From NCBI GenBank assembly GCA_036824465.1, contig DAITAC010000001.1, positions 114,743 through 178,742 on the forward strand: 64,000 nt of DNA. Direction: 5' to 3'. The DNA is from JAKOQB01 sp036824465 (GTDB taxonomy: Bacteria > Pseudomonadota > Gammaproteobacteria > Burkholderiales > Burkholderiaceae_F). Of this stretch, positions 49,547 to 56,911 are shown piece by piece (position 1 is the stretch's first letter; each line of letters opens with the position of its first letter). The translations under genes and the position numbers were made by a program. The notes beneath the pieces were generated by a model. It searched no databases, was not told the DNA's origin, and was given only the letters and a program-made list of their open reading frames with translations.

Positions 49547-50757
49547 AGGTGTACGCGGTCGGCGGCTGCGTGCGCGATCAGCTGCTCGGCCTGCCGGTCA
49601 GTGATCGCGACTGGGTCGTCGTCGGCGCCACACCCGATGAACTGATCCGCGCCGGATACCTCCCGGTCGGGCGCGACTTTCCCGTTTTCCTGCATCCGAC
49701 CACCCGCGAGGAATATGCGCTGGCGCGCACCGAACGCAAGACGGCGCCCGGTTACCACGGCTTCGTCGTTCATGCCGCGCCCGATGTGACGCTTGAAGAG
49801 GACCTGGCGCGGCGCGATCTGACCATCAACGCGATGGCCCTCGATGAAAACAGACAGCTGATCGATCCCTTCCACGGCCGGCGTGATCTGGAAGCGCATA
49901 TGTTGCGACACGTCGGCCCGGCGTTCGCCGAGGATCCGGTCCGCATCCTGCGCGTGGCGCGCTTTGCGGCGCGCTTCTCAGACTTCACCGTCGCCGACGA
50001 GACGCGCGCCCTGATGCGCTCCATGGTTGCCAACGGTGAAGTCGACGCGCTGGTGCCCGAACGTGTGTGGCAGGAGCTGTCGCGCGGACTGATGGAGACA
50101 ACACCCTCGCGCATGTTCGAGGCGCTGCACGACTGCGGCGCGCTGGCGCGCCTGCTTCCCGAGATCGATCGACTCTGGGGCGTGCCGCAGTCCGCGGATC
50201 CACACCCGGAGGTCGATACCGGCGTGCACCTGATGCTCGTGCTCGACATGGCCGCGCGCATCGACGCGGCGCTGCCGGCGCGTTGGGCCGCCGCGCTGCA
50301 TGACCTCGGCAAGGGCACCACACCGCGCGAAGAATGGCCGCGTCACATCGGCCATGAAGCGCGCAGCGTCGAGCTGGCGGCAGCCGTCTGCGAACGCCTG
50401 CGCGTACCCAACGATTGCACCGAGGCGGCGTTGCTGGCTGCGCGCGAGCACGGCAACATCCACCAGGCTGATGCGTTGGACGCCGGCGGGTTGGTGCGCC
50501 TGCTCGAACGCTGCGACGCGCTGCGACGGCCGCAGTTGCTGGCGCAGGTCATCGATGCATGCGAGGCCGACTGGCGCGGCCGCACCGGTCATGCCGACGC
50601 GGCCTATCTGCAGCGCGATCGCATCCTGCGCGCGCTCGATGCGGCGCGAAACATCGATGCCGGCGCAATCGCCGCACGCATCAGCGGCGGCGGGGAGCGC
50701 ATTGCGCAGGCGGTGCATCAGGCGCGGATCGCGGCCGTGCACGCGGCGCTGGACTGA
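49543..50757 (+). CDS. cca: Multifunctional CCA-adding tRNA nucleotidyltransferase
   Basis: This enzyme adds or repairs the CCA end of tRNAs. The 404-residue class II protein begins MKVYAVGGCVRDQLLGLPVSDRDWVVVG, with the two catalytic Asp residues in DRD, then RRDLTINAMA and FAEDPVRILRVARFAARF. A C-terminal HD domain (HLMLVLDMA, ALHDLGKG, HEARSVEL) gives phosphatase/phosphodiesterase activity in the E. coli enzyme. The start overlaps the NDUFA9-like stop. Length and motifs are normal. Confidence 0.95.
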   Translation: MKVYAVGGCVRDQLLGLPVSDRDWVVVGATPDELIRAGYLPVGRDFPVFLHPTTREEYALARTERKTAPGYHGFVVHAAPDVTLEEDLARRDLTINAMALDENRQLIDPFHGRRDLEAHMLRHVGPAFAEDPVRILRVARFAARFSDFTVADETRALMRSMVANGEVDALVPERVWQELSRGLMETTPSRMFEALHDCGALARLLPEIDRLWGVPQSADPHPEVDTGVHLMLVLDMAARIDAALPARWAAALHDLGKGTTPREEWPRHIGHEARSVELAAAVCERLRVPNDCTEAALLAAREHGNIHQADALDAGGLVRLLERCDALRRPQLLAQVIDACEADWRGRTGHADAAYLQRDRILRALDAARNIDAGAIAARISGGGERIAQAVHQARIAAVHAALD

Positions 50758-50776
50758 CGGATCGCCCTGTCGCGCC

Positions 50777-50968
50777 TTAGATCAGGCGGCCGATCAGGAA
50801 CATGATCACCGTCAGCAGCAGCGTGCTGGCGAAGGGCAACAGATATTCGCGCTTGCCGATGCGCAACCGAAAGTCCCCCGGCAGCCGGCCGATGCCGAGC
50901 TTCTGTAGCCACGGCTGCAGCGCGGTCAGAACGATCAGCGCGAGAAAGAGGGTAACGACGAAGCGCAT
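50777..50968 (-). CDS. DUF2905 small membrane protein
   Basis: This 63-residue protein of the DUF2905 family has two helices (VVTLFLALIVLTAL and FASTLLLTVIMFLIGRL) joined by WLQKLGIGRLPGDFRLRIGK, whose RLPGD motif defines the family. Its ATG immediately follows the stop of the MidA-like gene, so the two are co-translated. It is convergent with cca. Function unknown. Confidence 0.9.
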   Translation of the reverse strand: MRFVVTLFLALIVLTALQPWLQKLGIGRLPGDFRLRIGKREYLLPFASTLLLTVIMFLIGRLI

Positions 50969-52123
50969 CTACAGCGTATGCGTGCGGTCGCCGCGCGCAA
51001 AGCCAATCAGCGGCACATCGATCCCGCGCCCAAGTGCCATCACTTTGAACAGCTCACCCATCTCGGCCTCGGACAGCAAGCGGTGCGCTTCGTTGGCGCG
51101 CACATGCGTGTGGTCTGCCTTCAGAATATCCGTCAGTCCACAGTTCAGCAGGAAATGAGCCTGCGAGGTGTATCCCAGTACGTCCAGCCCGGCCGCCTGT
51201 GCCGCGTCGGCGATCGCGGTGAAATCGACATGCGCGGTGATGTCATTCAACCCCGGCAGCCACAGCGGATCGGCGTGCGCATGCTGACGATAGTGGCACA
51301 TCAGCGTGCCCATCAGGCGCTGCGGGTGGTAGTACTCGCAGCGCGGAAAGCCGTAGTCGATCAGCAATGCGACGCCGCTCGCAAGCCAGCCCGGCAGCGA
51401 GGCGATCCACGCGCGCGCGATCAGTCCGACTTCGGAGCCATAGCCCTCCGGCAGCGCGCCGACTTCAGTCTCGATCGACTGGACGGCCGTATCGAGGTCG
51501 CGCCCTGCGGGTGCATCGGCGAACACGAAGTGATCGTCGACGATGGTCACGCCGCGCTCGAGCACGTGGCCGCCGCGCTTGACGAACAACTGCACCGACA
51601 TCACGTCGAGCACTTCGTTGGCGATGATCACGCCGACGAAATCGGACGGCGGCGCCGCCAGCCAGCTCACCGAGCGTCCGGCGAGCGTCGCGCGTTGACG
51701 CTCCTGCAGATCGGCAGACACCTCGACGATCGAGTAGCGAACATCATGCATGCCGCGTCGCGCGAGTGCGTCCAGCAGGTCGCGCGCGAGGACCCCGGAC
51801 CCGGCACCGAATTCCATCACCCGCGAGGCGCAGTGCTCAAGCACCTGCGCAACCTGGTTCGCGAGCGCCTGCGCAAACAGCGGCGAGATTTCCGGCGCGG
51901 TGACAAAATCGCCACCGCTGGCCGCATCACCGAACTTGCGTGTGCCCGACGCGTAGTACCCCAGAGCCGGCGCGTACAACGCCATCTCCATGTAACGATC
52001 GAAGCCGATCCATCCGCCAGCACGCTGAATCTCGCTGCGAATGAACGCGGCAACACGCCCGCTGTGCGCGAGCGCATCGGCCGACGGCACAGGCGGCATG
52101 TTCGAACGCGCGAAAGAATGCAT
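50969..52123 (-). CDS. SAM-dependent methyltransferase, MidA/NDUFAF7-like
   Basis: This 384-residue methyltransferase of the MidA family (relatives methylate an arginine of a complex I subunit in eukaryotes). It shows DRYMEMALYAPALGYY, GDFVTAPEISPLFAQAL, SAM motif VMEFGAGSGVLARDLL, IIANEVLDVMSV and ALLIDYGFPRCEYYHP. The substrate in this bacterium is not known. An internal ATG (residue 9) may be the true start. It diverges from the SDR-folB-ttcA operon across 35 nt and is followed directly by DUF2905. Confidence 0.93.
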   Translation of the reverse strand: MHSFARSNMPPVPSADALAHSGRVAAFIRSEIQRAGGWIGFDRYMEMALYAPALGYYASGTRKFGDAASGGDFVTAPEISPLFAQALANQVAQVLEHCASRVMEFGAGSGVLARDLLDALARRGMHDVRYSIVEVSADLQERQRATLAGRSVSWLAAPPSDFVGVIIANEVLDVMSVQLFVKRGGHVLERGVTIVDDHFVFADAPAGRDLDTAVQSIETEVGALPEGYGSEVGLIARAWIASLPGWLASGVALLIDYGFPRCEYYHPQRLMGTLMCHYRQHAHADPLWLPGLNDITAHVDFTAIADAAQAAGLDVLGYTSQAHFLLNCGLTDILKADHTHVRANEAHRLLSEAEMGELFKVMALGRGIDVPLIGFARGDRTHTL

Positions 52124-52158
52124 GTGGCGTCGATGCTACCGGTAAACTTCGCGGCCCC

Positions 52159-52941
52159 ATGACAGATCACGCTTCATCGACCACCAAAGTTGCACTCGTG
52201 ACCGGCGCCGCGCGGCGCATCGGCCGCGCGATCGCGCTCGCACTGGCAAACGATGGCTGGGACGTGGCGGTTCACTATGCGACTTCGCGCGCCAATGCGC
52301 TGCACACCGTGGGCGAAATCGAGCAGCTCGGCCGGCGTGCATCTGCGGTTCAGTGCGATCTGTCGGTCGAGTCGGGGGTCATGACACTGCTCGATGAGTG
52401 CAGAGCAGCGCTGGGGCCGGTGACCTGTGTCGTCAACAACGCGTCGGTTTTCGAGTACGACAACGCGGCGCAGTTTCGCGCCGCATTGCTGGCCAAGCTG
52501 ATGCACGCCAATGCCGCCGCACCGATCCTGCTCGCGCAACGCCTGCACGCGCAGCTGCGTGACGGCGAATACGGCGTGGTGATCAACCTGCTGGACCAGA
52601 AGCTCTGGAACCCGAATCCGGACTTCCTCAGCTACACGCTCTCCAAGGCGGCGCTTAAGGAAGCAACCACGCTGCTGGCGCAGGCGCTTGCGCCCCGCGT
52701 TCGCGTGGTTGGGGTGGCGCCGGGTATCACGCTCGCATCGGGCGGGCAAAGTGACTCCGGATTCGCCGCCGCCCATGCCAGGACGCCACTCGGCCGCTCC
52801 AGCACGCCCGACGACATTGCGCAGGCTGTCGTGTATCTCGTCAATGCCCGCGCGGTTACCGGTACCACGCTCGTGGTCGATGGCGGCCAGCACCTCGTGC
52901 CATCGGCGCGCGACATCATGTTTCTGACGGAGCCCAAGTGA
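52159..52941 (+). CDS. Short-chain dehydrogenase, pteridine-reductase-like
   Basis: This 260-residue classical SDR has the cofactor motif VTGAARRIGRAIA, the NNAS motif in VVNNASVFEYD, and active-site Tyr-x3-Lys in YTLSKAAL. The RIGRAIA and LDQKLWNPNPDFLSYTLSK segments resemble pteridine reductases, which fits its place beside folB. It may reduce dihydromonapterin or dihydropteridines. The TGA overlaps the GTG start of folB (GTGA). Confidence 0.9.
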   Translation: MTDHASSTTKVALVTGAARRIGRAIALALANDGWDVAVHYATSRANALHTVGEIEQLGRRASAVQCDLSVESGVMTLLDECRAALGPVTCVVNNASVFEYDNAAQFRAALLAKLMHANAAAPILLAQRLHAQLRDGEYGVVINLLDQKLWNPNPDFLSYTLSKAALKEATTLLAQALAPRVRVVGVAPGITLASGGQSDSGFAAAHARTPLGRSSTPDDIAQAVVYLVNARAVTGTTLVVDGGQHLVPSARDIMFLTEPK

Positions 52942-53339
52942 TTGCCTGGTGGAGCGACCCGCGACTGGACCAGTGCCGGCGCATTTTCCTGCGCGAGGTG
53001 CTGCTCGACGCCAACATCGGCATTCACGCGTTCGAGAAGGCTGGCGCGCAGCGGCTGGTGGTGAGCGTGGATATGTTCGTGCCCCTGGCGCTGTCCACGC
53101 CGCGCCATGACAAGATCAATGAGGTGGTCGACTACGATTTCGTGCGTTCCACCATCCGCAACCGCATCGAGCAGGGACACATCAATCTGCAGGAGACGCT
53201 GGTCGACGATCTGGCACGCGCGCTGCTCGCGCATCCGGCTGCGATCGCGGTGCGCGTGTCGAGCGAGAAGCCCGACGTCTACGCCGATGTTGAAGCCGTC
53301 GGCGTCGAAATCTTTCGCTTCAAGGAGGCCGCCGCATGA
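52938..53339 (+). CDS. folB: Dihydroneopterin aldolase family protein
   Basis: This 133-residue protein of the FolB/FolX fold acts on dihydroneopterin in folate synthesis. Family features are RIFLREVLLDANIGIHAFEK at the start (catalytic Glu region), VDYDFVRSTI and VRVSSEKPDVYADVEAVGVE. The start is GTG 52938 within the preceding stop (GTGA). It could be an epimerase (FolX-like) rather than an aldolase; I cannot tell from the sequence. Coupled to ttcA by another ATGA overlap. Confidence 0.88.
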   Translation: MIAWWSDPRLDQCRRIFLREVLLDANIGIHAFEKAGAQRLVVSVDMFVPLALSTPRHDKINEVVDYDFVRSTIRNRIEQGHINLQETLVDDLARALLAHPAAIAVRVSSEKPDVYADVEAVGVEIFRFKEAAA

Positions 53340-54244
53340 ACGCGCCCGCCGAAATGAACGCACTTCGTGCTGAAAGACTCGCACGGGAGAACAACAAGCT
53401 GGAAAAGCGCCTGTGCCGCCTCGCCGGACAGGCGATCGCCGACTTCAACATGATCGACAACGGCGACCGCGTGATGGTGTGCCTGTCCGGCGGCAAGGAC
53501 AGCTACGGGTTGCTCGACGTGCTGTTGAAATTGCGCGAACGCGCGCCGATTTCGTTCGAGATCCTGGCCGTCAATCTCGACCAGAAGCAGCCGGGCTTTC
53601 CCGCCCATGTCCTGCCCGAATACCTGACCCAGCTCGGCGTGCCGTTTCACATCGAGACGCAGGACACCTATTCCATCGTCACGCGCGTGATTCCGGCGGG
53701 CAAGACGATGTGCTCGCTGTGTTCGCGGCTGCGGCGCGGGGTCCTTTATCGGGTAGCGACGGAACTGGGCGCGACCAAGATCGCGCTTGGCCACCATCGC
53801 GACGACATTCTTGGGACGTTCTTTCTCAACATGTTCTATGGCGGCCAGCTGAAGAGCATGCCGCCCAAGCTGGTGAGCGATGACGGCAAACACATCGTCA
53901 TCCGGCCGCTGGCGTATGTGAAAGAGGACGATCTCGCGCGCTACGCGCTGGTGCGGCAGTTTCCGATCATTCCGTGCAACCTGTGCGGCTCGCAGGACAA
54001 CCTGAAACGCAAGGAAGTGAAGCGCATGCTGCTCGATTGGGAAAAGCGCTTTCCCGGGCGAGTGGAGACAGTCTTCAACTCACTGACGCGCGTTGTGCCG
54101 TCGCATTTGCTGGATGCGCGGACGTTCGACTTCGCTTCATTGCGCGCGGACGGCATTGCTGATCGCGACGGTGACATCGCCTTTGACGAAGAACCCTGCG
54201 CAGAACCCGAAATTACCTGGTCACTGACGCCGCATCGGGCCTGA
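53336..54244 (+). CDS. ttcA: tRNA 2-thiocytidine(32) synthetase TtcA
   Basis: TtcA thiolates C32 of certain tRNAs with an iron-sulfur cluster. The 302-residue protein contains the PP-loop CLSGGKDSYGLL and the two cysteine pairs CSLC and CNLC, three of which ligate the cluster. GHHRDDILGTFFLNMFYGG follows. The length and start (MNAPAEMNALRAERLAREN) are normal. It is the last gene of the SDR-folB-ttcA operon and convergent, 15 nt away, with the secreted-protein gene cluster. Confidence 0.96.
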   Translation: MNAPAEMNALRAERLARENNKLEKRLCRLAGQAIADFNMIDNGDRVMVCLSGGKDSYGLLDVLLKLRERAPISFEILAVNLDQKQPGFPAHVLPEYLTQLGVPFHIETQDTYSIVTRVIPAGKTMCSLCSRLRRGVLYRVATELGATKIALGHHRDDILGTFFLNMFYGGQLKSMPPKLVSDDGKHIVIRPLAYVKEDDLARYALVRQFPIIPCNLCGSQDNLKRKEVKRMLLDWEKRFPGRVETVFNSLTRVVPSHLLDARTFDFASLRADGIADRDGDIAFDEEPCAEPEITWSLTPHRA

Positions 54245-54259
54245 TCCGTCGCGCTGTTA

Positions 54260-55465
54260 TTAGTTCAATGCCACCGCGTTGCGCTGGTCCAGCGTCACGG
54301 AGTTTGTTCCCGGCTTCAGATCGACGCGCACGTTCCACAGCATCGACTCCGTGCCCCTCTTCGTGCTACCGAAAACGTAATAGGTTCCCGCCGCAAGCGG
54401 GGGCGTGCGCGCGTTGCCTTGCGGATCCGTCGTCAGTACGCCAAGCGCATCGGCCTGAATCCCCTGCAGCCCCTGCGTACAGCCGGGCGTCTTGTTCTGG
54501 CAGGCGCTCATCCAGCCCCGATAAGTCGACACGCCGGGCGGCGGACGATAGCCGCGGCTCGCAAGCGCCACATCGACGCTGTGACGAAGCACGATGAACT
54601 TGCTGCCCGCCAAGGGACTGAATGCGCCGCCGTCCGCCGAGAAGCCAGCGGCAACATTCATCACGGCGTCGTGATTCGCAACGGCAGCGTTCGCCGACCG
54701 CGCCGGTGCCGACGATGCTGCCGCGGCAGCGGGCAACGACGCCGCAGCGACCGCCGGCGCAGCGCCGACGCGTACCAGCACGCAGTCCTGTCCCGCCCAG
54801 TTGATCCGGTTCGGGCCGTCGAAATCGAACACGATCAGTTTGAACGTCGTCTTCGGAATGACGGCCACGCGCTTCGCATCGCCGCGGTATTCGACGCGGT
54901 CGAGTTCCTGTGCGCCGGTTTGCTGGTCGGATCCGATCAGCCGATCGGCGCGGAACTCGAACACGCCGCCGCCGAAGAGCACTTCGCACAGTCCGCCCTT
55001 CATCAATGCACCCAACTGGGCGAACGGGTCCGATGAGTTGCCGCGGGTCGTTGCTGGCCGTGTCCACTTGCCCAGCAGCGGATTGCGATCGGCTGTCAGC
55101 GGCGGGCGCTTCAGCCAGGTGCGGCGCGCCTCTTCGAGCGCGTCACCCTGTGCTCCCTGTGGCGACATGCCGCCCTGAGGTGCGCCTCCCTGATATCCGG
55201 GCGAGGGACTCTGGCCCGACGGCGCATTCAGGCGCCGCATTTCTTCCTGTTGCCGGCGGGCGTTCTCGTTCATGATCTGCTGCTGGCGCTGCTGCTCCTG
55301 TCGCTGCTGCTCCTGCGCGCGCCAGTATTCGCGCTGCTGCTGCTCGTACTGCATGCGGGCACGCTCGGCATCGGTCTGCGCAGCGGCGGGACGCGATACG
55401 AATGCCGACGCCCCAAGAAGCGCCACGATAAGAAATGACAACGAGGTTCCAGGCATCGAGTTCAT
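54260..55465 (-). CDS. Secreted protein of unknown function, Q-rich coiled coil
   Basis: This 401-residue protein has a signal peptide (MNSMPGTSLSFLIVALLGAS to about AAAQ), then a Gln/Arg/Glu-rich coiled coil (about 33-80), a Gly/Pro/Gln linker, and a conserved-looking domain (about 125-230) with GGLCEVLFGGGVFEFRADRL, DRVEYRGDAK and DFDGPNRINWAGQDCVLVRV. The C-terminal domain (about 275-400) has a Cys pair (CQNKTPGC) and ends YYVFGSTKRGTESMLWNVRV. No enzyme motif seen. Its start overlaps the stop of the upstream gene (ATGA). It is the last of four tightly packed genes. Function unknown. Confidence 0.8.
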   Translation of the reverse strand: MNSMPGTSLSFLIVALLGASAFVSRPAAAQTDAERARMQYEQQQREYWRAQEQQRQEQQRQQQIMNENARRQQEEMRRLNAPSGQSPSPGYQGGAPQGGMSPQGAQGDALEEARRTWLKRPPLTADRNPLLGKWTRPATTRGNSSDPFAQLGALMKGGLCEVLFGGGVFEFRADRLIGSDQQTGAQELDRVEYRGDAKRVAVIPKTTFKLIVFDFDGPNRINWAGQDCVLVRVGAAPAVAAASLPAAAAASSAPARSANAAVANHDAVMNVAAGFSADGGAFSPLAGSKFIVLRHSVDVALASRGYRPPPGVSTYRGWMSACQNKTPGCTQGLQGIQADALGVLTTDPQGNARTPPLAAGTYYVFGSTKRGTESMLWNVRVDLKPGTNSVTLDQRNAVALN

Positions 55466-56010
55466 TGCTTTGCCTCCTGACATGTCCACTGCGTCTTCTT
55501 CTCGCGCGCAAGCGAGAAGCTCGTGACATCGGGCTGCGAGCGCAGACCGTGTGCGAATTCCACGTACACATACTGCGGCTGCATGCCGCGCAGCGTGACG
55601 CGGTAGATGCGCGATCCGCCGCTAGAAATCTCGTTCCCACAGTCACGACGAACAAGCTCGATCTTCGTGTCTGCGGGGAACTGCGCCTTCAGCTTGCGCG
55701 TCAGGTCCTTCTTTTCCAACCGCGCCGCAATCGACACCTCGGCGTCAAACATCATCTGGCGCGCGCCGACGACCAGCACGGTCGCCTCGCCCAAGCCGTC
55801 CAGCATCACGCGACCTTCGCGCGCAAAAGAACTGGGCACTCCCTTGACCGTTGCATCACGCCACTGCGCACCCGGGACCGCCCGCAGCGCATCCCAGTTG
55901 TTGTACGTGTTCGCCTTTCGATGCGCGAGCGCGGCGGCCACACCACCGAGCGTTGCAGCCTGCAGCTGTGTGCCGGCGAGCGACATCAGCAGAAGGGCAG
56001 AACTGCGCAT
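55462..56010 (-). CDS. Secreted protein of unknown function
   Basis: This 182-residue protein starts MRSSALLLMSLAGTQLQA, a short signal peptide with cleavage near AQ/AA. The mature part includes WDALRAVPGAQWRDATVKGV, a hydrophobic VLVVGARQMM strand, and a C-terminal domain with VRRDCGNEISSGG and a second Cys (QWTCQEAKQ); the two could form a disulfide in the periplasm. It starts 15 nt after the zinc-ribbon gene and overlaps the following gene. I recognise no family. Confidence 0.75.
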   Translation of the reverse strand: MRSSALLLMSLAGTQLQAATLGGVAAALAHRKANTYNNWDALRAVPGAQWRDATVKGVPSSFAREGRVMLDGLGEATVLVVGARQMMFDAEVSIAARLEKKDLTRKLKAQFPADTKIELVRRDCGNEISSGGSRIYRVTLRGMQPQYVYVEFAHGLRSQPDVTSFSLAREKKTQWTCQEAKQ

Positions 56011-56025
56011 ATCGCCTCTTGGCCG

Positions 56026-56199
56026 TCAACTATGCGGTTGCTTGACAGGATGCTCGCTGCCATCGCCGCAGCGCGTACAGCGCCGCGCTTCAAAATTGCC
56101 ACAGCGGTAGCAGAACGATCGGTGACAGACCGCGCACGTAGCGAGTTCCTCGCCGTTGAAGCTCTCGCCGCACAGCTCGCCATAGTCGTGGTATCCCAT
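56026..56199 (-). CDS. Tiny zinc-ribbon-like protein
   Basis: This 57-residue protein has seven cysteines in paired spacing: LCGESF, TCAVCHRSF, CYRCGN and CTRCGDG, i.e. C-x11-C-x2-C-x4-C-x2-C-x7-C-x2-C, enough for one or two zinc sites. It begins MGYHDYGELCGESFNGEEL; no signal peptide, so it is probably cytoplasmic. It starts 22 nt after the RCC1-like stop and ends 15 nt before the next gene, which fits an operon. Ribosome site is weak. It resembles no specific family I can name; a zinc-binding adaptor is the cautious guess. Confidence 0.7.
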   Translation of the reverse strand: MGYHDYGELCGESFNGEELATCAVCHRSFCYRCGNFEARRCTRCGDGSEHPVKQPHS

Positions 56200-56221
56200 C
56201 TGCGTCGCCCGGTCGATACGA

Positions 56222-56794
56222 CTACGACGCCAGTCCCTGCACTCGTACCGGCGATGCGCGACTCACGTTCGTGCCATCAGCGAGGTTCAACCACAGGTTG
56301 TTACCCCACCCCCAGACCGTGTTGTCGGTCCGGACGGCGAGCGCTTGGCGGAACTGCGCAGAAATCGAATTCGCGCCGGCGAAGACAGTGCCCGTCGCGT
56401 CTTGCATTGGCGCCGGTTTGGCCTGACTCGTGGTCGCGCCGACCGTCACCGCGCCGGCCGCAAGGACGGAGCCATCGGCAAACAGAAAGTAGCTTGTGTC
56501 CTGGCCGCCCGTATCCGTTCCGACCGCGATCGCGCGCACGTTCTGCAGGGAAATGCCGGGTGCGATCATCACCATCGTGAACGCATCACGTGGCGTGAAG
56601 GTGAGATTACCGTTGTACCTGAGCGTGACGTTCACATAGGTCGCACTGCCAACGCTGACCGGCGGAATCGTCACCAGGCCCGACACACCGTCGAACAGTG
56701 CGACCTCCGCCTGCGCCGTGCCAGAGATGCAAAGCCACAGACCCAATGCAGCAGCGGCGCCCGCGATCGCACTCATCCTCGTCTTCCTTGCCAT
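56222..56794 (-). CDS. Secreted RCC1-like repeat protein, short
   Basis: This 190-residue exported protein has a signal peptide at about residues 8-29 (SAIAGAAAALGLWLCISGTA). A beta-rich region follows (VALFDGVSGLVTIPPV, VNVTLRYNGNLTFT). The second half contains RCC1-like elements: AIAVGTDTGGQDTSYFLFAD and then ALAVRTDNTVWGWGNN plus RASPVRVQGL. RCC1 propellers need about seven blades; only one to two are present, so it either oligomerises, is a truncated relic, or forms another fold. First gene of the four-gene set, 117 nt after the BTAD regulator. Confidence 0.65.
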   Translation of the reverse strand: MARKTRMSAIAGAAAALGLWLCISGTAQAEVALFDGVSGLVTIPPVSVGSATYVNVTLRYNGNLTFTPRDAFTMVMIAPGISLQNVRAIAVGTDTGGQDTSYFLFADGSVLAAGAVTVGATTSQAKPAPMQDATGTVFAGANSISAQFRQALAVRTDNTVWGWGNNLWLNLADGTNVSRASPVRVQGLAS

Positions 56795-56911
56795 GGATCC
56801 CCCGTGCCGATGCGTGGCAAGACGGCCAGCGTCATGGCAACTGTAGGAACAATGCTGTTACTGACGCGTTACTACGCTGCTTTCGCGCGAGTCGGTCGCA
56901 GAGGACTCCGA

